This document shows, piece by piece, positions 41,021 to 49,972 of a DNA stretch of 64,000 nt. Under the pieces are notes generated by a model. That model saw only the letters and a program-made list of their open reading frames with translations, made no database searches and was not told the origin of the DNA. This DNA is from Gemmatimonas sp. UBA7669. Its GTDB lineage: Bacteria > Gemmatimonadota > Gemmatimonadetes > Gemmatimonadales > Gemmatimonadaceae. The DNA lies in contig NZ_DLHL01000054.1 of NCBI RefSeq assembly GCF_002483225.1, positions 1-64,000 on the forward strand, given 5' to 3'. Numbering within the stretch: position 1 is the first letter of the stretch; each line of letters starts with the position of its first letter. The position numbers and the translations under genes are program-made.

Positions 41021-42027
41021 GCGGAAGAATCCTCAGAGGACGGAAGGGGAAAGGCACGCCGACGCCGATCGGCAGCGGTGCGGCGACGACGCGCGGTGGG
41101 GCCCTCGACGTGGCGCTCGAGCGCCGGCCAGTCGGTCAACCCCTCACGCTCGGCGAGCACCAGCATGCGCTGCAGCGCGCGCGCCGTCGCTACGGCGTCG
41201 CCTTCTGCCCGGTGACGCGCCTCGATATCGATGCCGAAGTGCCGCGTCACGTGATCGAGCGAGCGGCGCGACAACTCCGGCACGAGGGCGCGCGCCATGC
41301 GCACCGTGCAAAGCCGCGGCCCATGCAGTTCACGTCCCGTGCTGCGCCGCAGTTCTTCGCTCACGAAGCGCCAATCGAAGGACGCGTTGTGCGCCACGAA
41401 CACCGCACCCTGCAGCCTGGCCTGCACCTCGTCGGCCACCTGCCGGAACACCGGCTGGTCGCGCACCATCTCCCAGGTGATCTGCGTCAACGAGGTGATG
41501 TAGGGCGGAATGGGGCGTTCCGGATTGATGAGCTGGCTGAACACCTCCACGACCTCGCCCCCCCGCACCGTGGCAATGGCAATCTCGGTGATGCGGTCCC
41601 CACCGCTGGGCCGGGTCCCTGTCGTTTCCACGTCCACCACCGCCCAGGTGATGTCGTGCAGAGCGGGCCCCGCCTGGGTCTCTGCACGCCGCGTCTGGGC
41701 CCTGCCTGGTCCGAGCCCCTGCTCCGACCTGCCGGCCGGCACATGTGTTGCCGGACCGGTGCCCGGCAAGGTCTCCGAGAGGATGCCATGTGCGGCGGGT
41801 GTACCGGCGGCCGCGGCCAGGGCCCAGTGCCCACTGGCCAAGCGGACAAACTCGGGGTGGGAACCCAGCAGGGCCTGGGCCATGCGTTCCGCCGCATCCG
41901 TCTGCAGGCGCTGGACCTGGCAGACGTCGCGCATGAGCGTGAGCGGGTCGAGCGGCCCATTCGCCAGGCAGCGGGCAGCACGGGCCGAGAGCGTGGTGGG
42001 GCGTGGGGTGACATGAGTGCCGAACAC
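41017..42027 (-). CDS. DnaQ-type 3'-5' exonuclease
   Basis: About 336 residues from GTG 42027. That start leaves room for divergent promoters and the Rex box; an ATG at 42117 is in frame but would place the promoter inside rex. The C-terminal half is a DEDDh exonuclease like the DNA polymerase III epsilon chain: Exo I VVDVETTGTRP, Exo II AHNASFDWRFV, Exo III HRAEGDAVATARAL. The N-terminal ~130 residues are a helical extension of unknown role (LTLMRDVCQVQRLQTDAAER). Likely proofreading or repair trimming. Confidence 0.72.
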   Translation of the reverse strand: MFGTHVTPRPTTLSARAARCLANGPLDPLTLMRDVCQVQRLQTDAAERMAQALLGSHPEFVRLASGHWALAAAAGTPAAHGILSETLPGTGPATHVPAGRSEQGLGPGRAQTRRAETQAGPALHDITWAVVDVETTGTRPSGGDRITEIAIATVRGGEVVEVFSQLINPERPIPPYITSLTQITWEMVRDQPVFRQVADEVQARLQGAVFVAHNASFDWRFVSEELRRSTGRELHGPRLCTVRMARALVPELSRRSLDHVTRHFGIDIEARHRAEGDAVATARALQRMLVLAEREGLTDWPALERHVEGPTARRRRTAADRRRRAFPLPSSEDSSA

Positions 42028-42089
42028 CTGGGCAAGATAGCGGCCGGACCGGAAAGGGTGCTGGAATTGGGGAAGGCATGCCCCTAAGT

Positions 42090-42107
42090 TTGTGAAGAAT
42101 TTCACAA
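42090..42107. promoter_or_regulatory. Rex operator
   Basis: TTGTGAAGAATTTCACAA is a perfect inverted repeat of TTGTGAA around GAAT, equal to the established Rex consensus half-sites. It lies 13 bp before the rex GTG and in the gap to the divergent exonuclease gene, so Rex probably represses its own gene and possibly the exonuclease/MBL pair when NADH is low relative to NAD+. Confidence 0.85.
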
Positions 42108-42120
42108 GCCTCCGCATCCC

Positions 42121-42765
42121 GTGAAGCGTATCGCCGAATCCACCGTCCGCCGGCTCTCGATGTACCTCCGCTACCTGGAGGACCTCGACACCCGCGGTCA
42201 GCAAACCGCCTCGAGCGACGAACTGGCTCACCTCTGCGGGACCACCCCCGCGCAGGTGCGCAAGGACCTGTCATTCTTCGGGTCGTTCGGCAAACGCGGG
42301 CTGGGCTACCCGGTGCACGAACTCACGGCGCACCTGCGCGAGATTCTGGGGCTCGAGCGCGAGTGGAAGGTGATCATCGTGGGCGCCGGAAAGATCGGCG
42401 CGGCGCTGGCCAACTATCGCGGATTCCGCCAGCGCGGCTTCACCATCGTGGGCGTGTACGACAACGACCCCAACAAGGTTGGTCAGCCCTGGGGTGAAGC
42501 CATCGTGCGGCCCATGGATGAGTTGGCGCGCGACGTGGCCCGGGAAGACGCCTCCATTGCCGTGCTGGCCATTCCCTCAGAGGACGCGCAGGCGGTGGTG
42601 GACCTCGTGGTGAATGCCGGCGTGCGGGCCATCCTCAACTTCGCGCCGGCGCAGATCACGGTACCGCCGCATGTGTCGCTCAAGTCGGTGAACATGGCAA
42701 TGGAGCTCGAAGGCCTGTCCTTCGCCCTCACCAACGGCACCGACCTCAGTCAGGGCGCGGCCTGA
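42121..42765 (+). CDS. rex: Redox-sensing transcriptional repressor Rex
   Basis: A 214-residue Rex from a GTG start. The N-terminal winged helix (ESTVRRLSMYLRYLEDL; SSDELAHLCGTTPAQVRKDL; SFFGSFGKRGLGYPV) recognises the operator. The Rossmann domain binds NADH/NAD+ through IIVGAGKIGAALANYRGF. The end NMAMELEGLSFALTN is the domain-swapped helix of the dimer. Rex usually controls respiratory and fermentative genes. The last 20 bp overlap the converging ksgA. Confidence 0.95.
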   Translation: MKRIAESTVRRLSMYLRYLEDLDTRGQQTASSDELAHLCGTTPAQVRKDLSFFGSFGKRGLGYPVHELTAHLREILGLEREWKVIIVGAGKIGAALANYRGFRQRGFTIVGVYDNDPNKVGQPWGEAIVRPMDELARDVAREDASIAVLAIPSEDAQAVVDLVVNAGVRAILNFAPAQITVPPHVSLKSVNMAMELEGLSFALTNGTDLSQGAA

Positions 42766-43561
42766 GCGCCAACGCGCGCACCACGCGCGCAAAATCGGCG
42801 GGCGCGAGCGTTTCGGGACGCGCCTCCGCCGCAATGCCACACTCGGTGCAGAGTGCCTGCGCCGACTCGGCATCCAGATGCGCCACCGTGCGCAACACGC
42901 GCACCATCTGCTTGCGTCGCAGGCCGAACGCCGCCAACACGAAGCGGCGAAAGCGCTCCTCGAATTCCGGTTCGATATCCGGTGTGGCGCGTGGCACCAA
43001 TCGCACGACCGCGCTGTCCACGGCGGGCGGTGGATTGAACGCACCCGGTGGAACGCGACGCAGCAACTCCACATGCACCACGGCCTGCAGATTGACGCTC
43101 AAGGCCCCGTAGGTCTTGTCGCCCGGTGGCGCCGCCATGCGCTCCGCCACTTCCTTCTGCACGAGGTACACGGCCACCTCGGGACGCGGCAACGCGAGCG
43201 CGTGAAAGATGATGGGTGTGGTGATGTAGTACGGCACGTTGCCGGCGAGCACAAAGGGCCCGTTCGCCAGCGGTGCGAGTGGCTGATCGAGCACATCCCC
43301 CTCGACGATCTCCACGCTGTCGCGGCCCTCGTATCGCATACGCAAATGCTGCACGAGATCACGATCCACTTCCACCGCCACCACTTTCGCCGCGCGCTGC
43401 ACGAGCAGATCGGTCAGCGCACCACGCCCTGGTCCGATTTCCACGACGGTGCGCTGCGACACATCGCCCAACGCGTCGGCAATATCGGCCAACACGCGGG
43501 TGTCGCGCAGAAAGTGCTGCCCGAAGCGCTTGCGCGCCTTCGGCAGATCCCGGGGCTTCAT
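42746..43561 (-). CDS. rsmA: 16S rRNA dimethyladenosine transferase KsgA
   Basis: A 271-residue SAM enzyme that dimethylates two adenines in the 3' hairpin of 16S rRNA. Seen: FGQHFLRDTRVLADIADALG, the SAM loop VEIGPGRGALTDLLVQRA, catalytic NVPYYITTPIIFHAL, and VLAAFGLRRKQMVRVLRTV in the C-domain. The ATG overlaps the PP2C stop by 4 bp. It is the last gene of the long leftward series begun at rpsU. Confidence 0.95.
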   Translation of the reverse strand: MKPRDLPKARKRFGQHFLRDTRVLADIADALGDVSQRTVVEIGPGRGALTDLLVQRAAKVVAVEVDRDLVQHLRMRYEGRDSVEIVEGDVLDQPLAPLANGPFVLAGNVPYYITTPIIFHALALPRPEVAVYLVQKEVAERMAAPPGDKTYGALSVNLQAVVHVELLRRVPPGAFNPPPAVDSAVVRLVPRATPDIEPEFEERFRRFVLAAFGLRRKQMVRVLRTVAHLDAESAQALCTECGIAAEARPETLAPADFARVVRALALRPRPD

Positions 43562-45192
43562 GGGCGATCCACCACGACCACCGTCCAGTCATCACGCAGC
43601 GGCGCACGTCCCACGTGGGCTTCTACCTGCGCGAACACCGATTCGAGCAGCTCATCCGGTGTTGCCGTAGGCGGGGCGGCCGCCAGCAGATCGAGCACGG
43701 CCTGTTCACCCAGACGGCGCCCCTGCTGATCGCGCGCATCCGACACGCCATCAGTGAAAAACACCAGGCGATCGTCGGGCCGCCAACGCACCACACACTC
43801 CTCCACCGGATCCTCGGTAAAGCCAATGGACGGTGCAACGGCGCCGAGGCGTGTGAGTTCCCCATCACGGCCGAGTCGGAACGCGTGAGGATGTCCAGCA
43901 TTGGCGTAGCGCAGCTCACCGGCCCGACTGTCGATGACCGCATAACACATGGCGATCGACATCTCCGTGGACGTGAGCTCATCACGCAGCGATCGCTGCA
44001 CGGCGTCCACCGCGATGCTTGGGTCAAACGCCGCCTGCACATGAATGGCCGCCGCGCTGAGTGCGAGCGCCATCACCAACGCCGACTGATAGCCATGACC
44101 GGAGACGTCGCCAATCAGCACCCCGGTGCGGTCGCGATCGAGGCGGGCCAGCAGGAAGAAGTCACCACCGACGCTTTCCGCCGGCACCACGCGCGCGGCG
44201 GCCCGTGCTTCAGGCTGCACGACCGTGGGGCTGGGCAAGAGCTTGAGCTGCAGCTCGTGCGCCAGTTGCATCTCTCGCTGGAACTGCTGACGCTCGACGG
44301 CCGCTCGCACCAGTGTGGCATTGTGCATGGCGGTTCCCACTTGCGTGCTGACCGCCGCCACCAGCTTGCGATCACCGGCCGTGAATGGCGTACCGTTGTG
44401 ACGGCCCGCGAGGACCAGCACGCCGAGCGGCACAGCCACGCCGTCTGCGCCGCGCCGTGAGGGCACCGGAAAGGTGCCCGTGATTCCGAGGCCGGTACTG
44501 GGGCGCGTAATGGCCACGGCCATGAGCGCGGCGCCCCGCCCCGCCAGAATGGGGTCCGCCGCCGGTGCTGCCCCCGCGTCGACCGTGCACGCGCCACCAG
44601 AGCGATAGGCACGCACCGCGATGTGTTCCTGCGCCTCGAGCGACACCGGTGTGTAGTCGAGGTCGCCGAGGCCAAGCGTGGCAATGGGTGTGAGCGTGTG
44701 CGCGTGACGATTGGTCTGCAGGAACACCGCACGCCGCGCGCCGACCGTGGCCGCCAACTCACCAAGCAAGGTGTCGGCCACACTCTCCACCGACGTGGTG
44801 CCGCCAAGCAGCTCACCAATGGCATAGAGAAGATTGATCTCCTCATAGCGCTCGACGAGCTCGGTCGTAGCCCCATCGCGTTCGTGTGCCAGGCGATGAA
44901 TGAGCGGGAACAGTCGACCGAGGAATTGATCGGTCTCCGGCGCGTCGCCGGGTTCGACCATCAGCCAGCCAACGCTTTCGCCGGTGTTCACGAGATGCGC
45001 CTGCAGCCCCTGGCCGCGGGCCCAGGCCGACACGTCCCACGCGCCCACCCCGGCTTCGGTGCGTTCGGCAAACTCCGCACTCGTGCCGCCAAGCAACACG
45101 GGGTGCGGAGGGGTATCGCGTCGTTCCCAGAGGGCCGCCTGTCGCCCAGTGGCCTCGTGAAACGCGGCCAGAAGGGCTGCGACCTCACTCAT
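43558..45192 (-). CDS. GAF-containing PP2C/SpoIIE phosphatase (RsbU-like)
   Basis: A 544-residue protein. Residues ~130-300 form a GAF sensor domain (YAIGELLGGTTSVESVADTL ... ISTQVGTAMHNATLV), a helical linker follows, and ~330-535 are a PP2C/SpoIIE phosphatase: PAESVGGDFF, GDVSGHGYQSALVMALAL, YANAGHPHAFRLGRD and FFTDGVSDARD carry the metal-binding Asp residues. Such enzymes dephosphorylate an STAS antagonist to set off partner switching. The STAS and kinase genes lie directly upstream, with a 4-bp overlap to the latter. No membrane helix is seen, so the signal is probably intracellular. Confidence 0.85.
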   Translation of the reverse strand: MSEVAALLAAFHEATGRQAALWERRDTPPHPVLLGGTSAEFAERTEAGVGAWDVSAWARGQGLQAHLVNTGESVGWLMVEPGDAPETDQFLGRLFPLIHRLAHERDGATTELVERYEEINLLYAIGELLGGTTSVESVADTLLGELAATVGARRAVFLQTNRHAHTLTPIATLGLGDLDYTPVSLEAQEHIAVRAYRSGGACTVDAGAAPAADPILAGRGAALMAVAITRPSTGLGITGTFPVPSRRGADGVAVPLGVLVLAGRHNGTPFTAGDRKLVAAVSTQVGTAMHNATLVRAAVERQQFQREMQLAHELQLKLLPSPTVVQPEARAAARVVPAESVGGDFFLLARLDRDRTGVLIGDVSGHGYQSALVMALALSAAAIHVQAAFDPSIAVDAVQRSLRDELTSTEMSIAMCYAVIDSRAGELRYANAGHPHAFRLGRDGELTRLGAVAPSIGFTEDPVEECVVRWRPDDRLVFFTDGVSDARDQQGRRLGEQAVLDLLAAAPPTATPDELLESVFAQVEAHVGRAPLRDDWTVVVVDRP

Positions 45193-45617
45193 GTGCGATA
45201 CAGAACCAGACGCAGCCGATGCTCGCCGGTCTCGGGGCGCTTGTCATTCTCCACACGATCCATCAGCGACCGCATGAGAAAGACGCCGCGCCCATCTTCC
45301 CGCTCGAACCAGTCGTCGTCGTCGGGCGACTGCTGCACGGCGGCAAGGTCGAAACCGCAGCCCTGATCGCAGACTTCGACCAGCAATTGCTCCACACTGA
45401 CCTGCACCGCCACATGCACCGTCAGCGTGTCCTTGCACGCGTTGCCGCGGAGGATGGCGTTGGCCAGCGCCTCGGTAACCGCCACGGGCACATTGAGACT
45501 GCAGTGCCGCTGAGAGAATCCGGCGGCGCGACACAGTCCCACGATATCGTGCACGACCGGCTCGATGCCCTGCACGTCCGACGCGAGACGCCACTGGCGC
45601 ACCGTCACACTGAGCAT
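45189..45617 (-). CDS. RsbW-like serine kinase / anti-sigma factor
   Basis: About 141 residues from ATG 45617; an in-frame GTG at 45680 would add 21 residues. It has a GHKL ATPase fold with an N-box (VTEALANAILRGN), G1 (VCDQGCGFDLA) and G2 (DGRGVFLMRSLMD). The family phosphorylates an STAS antagonist and can bind a sigma factor. No sigma factor gene is adjacent, so the controlled target is unknown. It is placed between the RsbV-like and RsbU-like genes. Confidence 0.82.
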   Translation of the reverse strand: MLSVTVRQWRLASDVQGIEPVVHDIVGLCRAAGFSQRHCSLNVPVAVTEALANAILRGNACKDTLTVHVAVQVSVEQLLVEVCDQGCGFDLAAVQQSPDDDDWFEREDGRGVFLMRSLMDRVENDKRPETGEHRLRLVLYRT

Positions 45618-45697
45618 CTCACCCTTGGGCGAGCTACCGCTGCGATCGGCAGGCACGGAGCGAACGGCGCGGGAGGCCACGGTCTGCTGCTGGGAGT

Positions 45698-46030
45698 TCA
45701 GCGGGCCGCCACCGCGTCAGCGCGCGTGGCAAAGAGCGGGAACAGCGCATCGAGGCGGGTGAGCTCGAAGAGGGTCCGCAGCTCGTCGCTGAGGCCGACC
45801 AGACGCAGATCGCCGCCCGCGTCCCGGAGACGTCGGCTGAGGGAAACCAGCGCGCCGAGCCCGGAGCTGTCGATGTAGCTGGCATCGGTGAAGTCCACGA
45901 CGACGGTGCGCGCCCCCTGCTCCATGGCGTCCAGCACCATCTGCTTGAACTCCTGGCGGTTGGTGACGACCAGTTGGCCCTGGACCGTCACGATCGTCAC
46001 GTCGTTGCTGTGTTCAAGCGAGAAGCTCAT
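45698..46030 (-). CDS. STAS-domain anti-sigma antagonist (RsbV-like)
   Basis: A 110-residue single STAS domain. The phosphorylatable serine sits in ASYIDSSGLGALVSLSRRL (around residues 50-68). The strand DVTIVTVQGQLVVTNRQEF opens the fold. With the following kinase and phosphatase it forms a complete switching trio. It lies 12 bp after pta, so it shares the transcript with central metabolism genes. Confidence 0.88.
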   Translation of the reverse strand: MSFSLEHSNDVTIVTVQGQLVVTNRQEFKQMVLDAMEQGARTVVVDFTDASYIDSSGLGALVSLSRRLRDAGGDLRLVGLSDELRTLFELTRLDALFPLFATRADAVAAR

Positions 46031-46042
46031 GCGGAACTCGGG

Positions 46043-47056
46043 CTACGGGGTCAGCGGCGCTGCCGGCTCCCCCGCCTGGAGAGCCGTAATTGCCGCCACA
46101 TGTACAATGTCGTCAGCGGTCGCCCCCCGTGACAAGTCGCTGCAGGGCCGGGCCAGGCCTTGGAGGATGGGGCCGATGGCCGTCGCATGGGCCAGGCGCT
46201 GGGTGAGCTTGTAGGCAATGTTGCCCGCGTCCAGCGAGGGAAAGACCAGGACATTCGCCGTCCCGGCGGCGGCTTCCCCGGCGGCCTTGCGCCGGGCGAT
46301 CTCCGGGATGAGGGCCGCATCCGCCTGCAACTCGCCAGAGACCACGAGGTCGGGCGCGGCCTCACGCACCAGGGCCAGGGCCTCCCGCACGCGGCTCACC
46401 GAGGGCCCGTCCGCGCTACCCATCGAGCTGTAGGACAGGAACGCAACCCGTGGCACATCGCCGACAATGCGCCGCCGCGCCTCAGCCGCGGCCAGAGCGA
46501 TATCAGCCAGTTGCCGCGCGGTCGGGTCGGGCACGACCGCACAGTCGGTGTAGGTGAGCACCTCGGGTACTTCGCTGCGAAAGGGCGGCACGAGCAGATA
46601 GAACGACGACGACACGGTGCGCACACCCGGCGCCGTACCAATGGTCCAGATGGCCGCACGGAGGACATCGGCCGTGGTGTGCACCGCGCCGGCCACACAG
46701 CCGTCTGCGTGCCCGAGCGCCACCAAGCTGTCGGCGAAATAGAGCGGATCACGCGCAAGCCGCTCGGCATCCTCGCGTGTGAGTCCCTTGGTGCCACGAC
46801 GCGCCAGCAAGTGCGCCACGACCTCCTCGGTGATCGGATCATGCAGCGGATCGAGGATCTCGCCGGATGAAGGCACCACGCCCGTGGGTGCATCGCCGCG
46901 CCGCACCAGCACCGGCTGGACCGAACCGCGTTTGGCCAGACGCAGTACCGCCTGTACCGTGCGTGGATCGGTGGCCTCAGGAAACAGGATACGCCGCGGC
47001 CGACGGCCCGCGCGCTCATGCAACGACTCGAGAAACGCCTCCGACGCGGCCGTCAC
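46043..47056 (-). CDS. pta: Phosphate acetyltransferase
   Basis: A 337-residue short-form Pta (PTA_PTB domain only), making acetyl phosphate from acetyl-CoA and phosphate. Motifs: RRILFPEATDPRTVQAVLRL at the start, FADSLVALGHADGCVAGAVH, SSSFYLLVPPF and LVFPSLDAGNIAYKLTQRLA near the end. No acetate kinase gene is in the window. It overlaps coaD by 4 bp, coupling two CoA-linked enzymes. Confidence 0.88.
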   Translation of the reverse strand: MTAASEAFLESLHERAGRRPRRILFPEATDPRTVQAVLRLAKRGSVQPVLVRRGDAPTGVVPSSGEILDPLHDPITEEVVAHLLARRGTKGLTREDAERLARDPLYFADSLVALGHADGCVAGAVHTTADVLRAAIWTIGTAPGVRTVSSSFYLLVPPFRSEVPEVLTYTDCAVVPDPTARQLADIALAAAEARRRIVGDVPRVAFLSYSSMGSADGPSVSRVREALALVREAAPDLVVSGELQADAALIPEIARRKAAGEAAAGTANVLVFPSLDAGNIAYKLTQRLAHATAIGPILQGLARPCSDLSRGATADDIVHVAAITALQAGEPAAPLTP

Positions 47057-47634
47057 GATGCCTGTTCCGGCGCGGACGTGGGAAGTGGCGCCAACTCACC
47101 GGCCGCCCGCATGGCGGCGTAGCGTGCCATGAGGGCCTCGCCCACCAGGGGGTGCACGAGCCCGGAGACATCCCCGTTGAAGCGCGCGACTTCACGCACC
47201 ATGCTGGAGCTGATGTAGGTGGTATCGAGCGACGGCGTCATGAACACGGTTTCGAGTTCAGGACGCAGGTGACGATTCATGAGCGCGATCTGGAACTCGT
47301 ACTCGAAATCACTCACGGCGCGCAGCCCCCGCACGTTGACGCGGGCGCCGGTATCCCGCGCGAAGTCCACGAGCAGGCCGCGAAAGCTGCGCACCTCGAT
47401 GCGCGGATCGTTGCCGGTAACCTCGCGGATGAAGCGCATGCGCTCCTCCACCGTGAACAACGGCTGCTTGTTCACATTGTGCGCCACGGCCACGATGAGC
47501 CGATCCGCAAACGTGAGGGTGCGCTTGATGAGGTCCTCGTGTCCGTGCGTGACCGGATCGAAGGAGCCGGCGTAGAGAGCCACCAGCGGCCGACGATCGG
47601 TCGAGGTGGTGGGGAGTGGGCCGGTGTCAGTCAT
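47053..47634 (-). CDS. coaD: Phosphopantetheine adenylyltransferase
   Basis: A 193-residue CoaD, the penultimate enzyme of coenzyme A synthesis. The HxGH nucleotidyltransferase motif is in YAGSFDPVTHGHEDLI. RGLRAVSDFEYEFQIALMNR and YISSSMVREVARF complete the family pattern. ATG 47634 overlaps the rsmD stop by one base; GTG 47637 is just upstream. The C-terminal ~30 residues (ELAPLPTSAPEQAS) extend beyond the usual ~160. Confidence 0.93.
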   Translation of the reverse strand: MTDTGPLPTTSTDRRPLVALYAGSFDPVTHGHEDLIKRTLTFADRLIVAVAHNVNKQPLFTVEERMRFIREVTGNDPRIEVRSFRGLLVDFARDTGARVNVRGLRAVSDFEYEFQIALMNRHLRPELETVFMTPSLDTTYISSSMVREVARFNGDVSGLVHPLVGEALMARYAAMRAAGELAPLPTSAPEQAS

Positions 47635-48155
47635 CACGACGGAACACGAAAAAAGGTGAGCGCAGTGCTGCCATAGTTTCGGGTTTCCCCAATGGCCGGC
47701 AGCGTAACGGACGCGGCGTGTTCAATACCGAGAATGGCGGCAAATGGTTGCGCAATCCACTGGGCCGCCAGTGCCTCGGCGACGCCCGACGCATACGGCG
47801 GATCGGCAAAGGCGACGTCATACGCGCCTTCGCCAAGCTTCTGGACAAAACGCAGCGCCTCATCACGCACGATGCGCGCGCCCTCGTGTCCCCCCAGTGC
47901 GGCGAGGTTCTGTTCCAGCACACGCAGCACACGCGGCGACTGCTCCACGAACTCGCAGGACGCCGCGCCACGCGACAGCGCTTCCAGACCCAGCGCGCCG
48001 CTGCCGGCACAGAGGTCGAGCACCCGCGCTTCGGGCAGCACCGGATGCACGATACTCATCCAGGCCTCCCGCACGCGATCTCCGGTGGGGCGAACGGTTT
48101 CTCCGGGCGGCGCCGTGATGCGGCGGCCCTTCCAACGACCGGCAATGATGCGCAT
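47634..48155 (-). CDS. rsmD: 16S rRNA m2G966 methyltransferase RsmD
   Basis: A 173-residue N6/N2-type RNA methyltransferase. The opening MRIIAGRWKGRRITAPPGET with VRPTGDRVREAWMSI is the RNA-binding signature. The SAM site is DLCAGSGALGLEALSRGA and the catalytic motif is FADPPYASG. It lies between recJ (2-bp gap) and coaD, a common rsmD-coaD arrangement. Confidence 0.93.
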   Translation of the reverse strand: MRIIAGRWKGRRITAPPGETVRPTGDRVREAWMSIVHPVLPEARVLDLCAGSGALGLEALSRGAASCEFVEQSPRVLRVLEQNLAALGGHEGARIVRDEALRFVQKLGEGAYDVAFADPPYASGVAEALAAQWIAQPFAAILGIEHAASVTLPAIGETRNYGSTALTFFRVPS

Positions 48156-48157
48156 GC

Positions 48158-49924
48158 TCAGCGCTCCATGGGACGAATGTCCGCCACACGCAACTGCAAG
48201 CGCGAGTTGCCACGGTACTCGTCACGTTCGATGCGGAACGCCAACTCATGCTCCCGGTCCAGTGGCAACTGCGACGCCTTGTCCGCCAGCCCCCAGCCAA
48301 TGCCATCGAGTGTACCCGATGGCACATCGAACGAGAGTCGCAGACCATCGCTGCCAACACGACGTGGCGCCGACGCCAGCCGCGTCCCGCGGGCCCGGAA
48401 CATCGGCGCGGGATTGCCCACACCGAACGGTTCAAAGTGTCGCACGTACTTCTCGAGTTGTTCGTCCACCGCGTCAAGATTGAGGTCGAGGTCGACACGA
48501 AGCTCAGGCACGAGGTCTTCAGCGGAGAGACGCTGGCGCGCCACCTCGTCGAACTGCGCGGCGAACGCCGGCAGATGCGCTGCGTCCATGGTGAGGCCCG
48601 CCGCGGCGCGGTGCCCGCCAAATCGCTGGAAGTGTACGCGACAGTCGGACAGCGCCGCGTGCAGGTCAAAGGCGGAGATGGATCGTCCCGAGCCCTTGCC
48701 GATACCCTGGTCCACCGCCACCAGCACCGCCGGCCGCGCCGTCTGCTCCACCACCCGCGAGGCCACGATGCCGATCACACCGGCATGCCAGCCTTCGGCC
48801 CAGAGCACGTGGGCATAGCGATCGCGCGCCGCTGGGTGATCGAGTTGACGCAGGGCGTCATCGAGCACGCTGCGATCGAGGGCCTGACGGGCCTGATTGA
48901 GTTCCTCGAGCTCACGCGCAATGTGCAGCGCTTCGTCTTCCTGCTCGGCGAGCAGCAGCCTGAGCCCCAGCTTGGCATCCGCAATCCGTCCGGCCGCATT
49001 GAGACGGGGCGCCAGTACAAATCCCACCCGACCCGCCGTGAGCGGCTTGCCGTCGAGGCCCGACGAGCGCATGAGCGCGCGCAAGCCGGGATGCGTGGTG
49101 TCCGCGAGCACGCGAAGACCGTAGCGCACCAGGACGCGATTCTCGCCGCGCAGCGGCGCCACATCGGCAATCGTGGCCAGCGCCACCAGGTCCAACTGAC
49201 GCTGCGCCAGCGCCGGCGAGGCGCCGAGCGCGTCACACAGCGCGAGCGCCAGCTTGTAGGCCACACCAACTGCGGCGAGATCCTTGTCCTCGTGCGTGCA
49301 GTCGGGATGCCGCGGATTGCAGATGGCGTAGGCGGCCGGCAGCGGCCCACCAGGCAGGTGATGGTCGGTGATGATGACATCGATGCCGGCGCCAACGAGC
49401 GTGGCCACGGGCTCAATGGCCGACGTGCCGCAGTCGCAGGTCACCACCAGCGTGGCCCCTGCGCGCAGCGCGGCCTCCACACCAGCGGTGCCCAGGTCGT
49501 AGCCATCGGTGAGTCGATTGGGAACAAAAGGTACCACCTTCGCGGCACCAAGCCCGCGCAACACCCGCGTCAGCAACGCGGTGGAGGCCATCCCGTCGAC
49601 GTCGTAGTCGCCGTGCACAAAAATGGTTTCGCCGGCGCGAATGGCCTCGGCGAGACGCGACACGGCCCGAGGCAAATCATGCAGCGTGTCTGCCGGGGCG
49701 AGCATGTCGAGACGAGGCCGGAGAAACCGCTTGGCCGACTCCGGCTCGCCGTGACCACGCGCCGCGAGCAGATGACAGACGGCCTCCGGCAGGAGCAGTG
49801 CGTCCTGCAGCGCCGCCACGTTGCTGGATTGCGGCGCCGGCACCACCGACCAGCGCGGAGTGGGCCGCGGTGAGGCGGAGGCCACCCGTTGGCCGCTACG
49901 AGAGGAAGAGAAAGACGTGGTCAC
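48158..49924 (-). CDS. recJ: Single-strand DNA-specific exonuclease RecJ
   Basis: A 588-residue DHH-family 5'-3' exonuclease. Motifs: HGDYDVDGMASTALLTRVL (motif I), VVTCDCGTSAIEPV (II), IITDHHLPGGPLP (the DHH), then FGGHRAAAGLTMDAAHLPAF in the DHHA1 domain. An OB-like C-terminal region follows (~460-588). The first ~35 residues are a Ser/Arg/Pro leader, and the start could be downstream. Used in RecF-pathway and mismatch repair. Confidence 0.93.
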   Translation of the reverse strand: MTTSFSSSRSGQRVASASPRPTPRWSVVPAPQSSNVAALQDALLLPEAVCHLLAARGHGEPESAKRFLRPRLDMLAPADTLHDLPRAVSRLAEAIRAGETIFVHGDYDVDGMASTALLTRVLRGLGAAKVVPFVPNRLTDGYDLGTAGVEAALRAGATLVVTCDCGTSAIEPVATLVGAGIDVIITDHHLPGGPLPAAYAICNPRHPDCTHEDKDLAAVGVAYKLALALCDALGASPALAQRQLDLVALATIADVAPLRGENRVLVRYGLRVLADTTHPGLRALMRSSGLDGKPLTAGRVGFVLAPRLNAAGRIADAKLGLRLLLAEQEDEALHIARELEELNQARQALDRSVLDDALRQLDHPAARDRYAHVLWAEGWHAGVIGIVASRVVEQTARPAVLVAVDQGIGKGSGRSISAFDLHAALSDCRVHFQRFGGHRAAAGLTMDAAHLPAFAAQFDEVARQRLSAEDLVPELRVDLDLNLDAVDEQLEKYVRHFEPFGVGNPAPMFRARGTRLASAPRRVGSDGLRLSFDVPSGTLDGIGWGLADKASQLPLDREHELAFRIERDEYRGNSRLQLRVADIRPMER

Positions 49925-49972
49925 GAGGGCAATCTACCAAGCGGTACGGCCAGACGCGCCTGCGGCACGTGT

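Noticed and set aside
42028..42231. Longer start for the DnaQ-type exonuclease inside rex
   Set aside because: It would need a promoter inside the rex coding region and would place the Rex operator inside the coding sequence.
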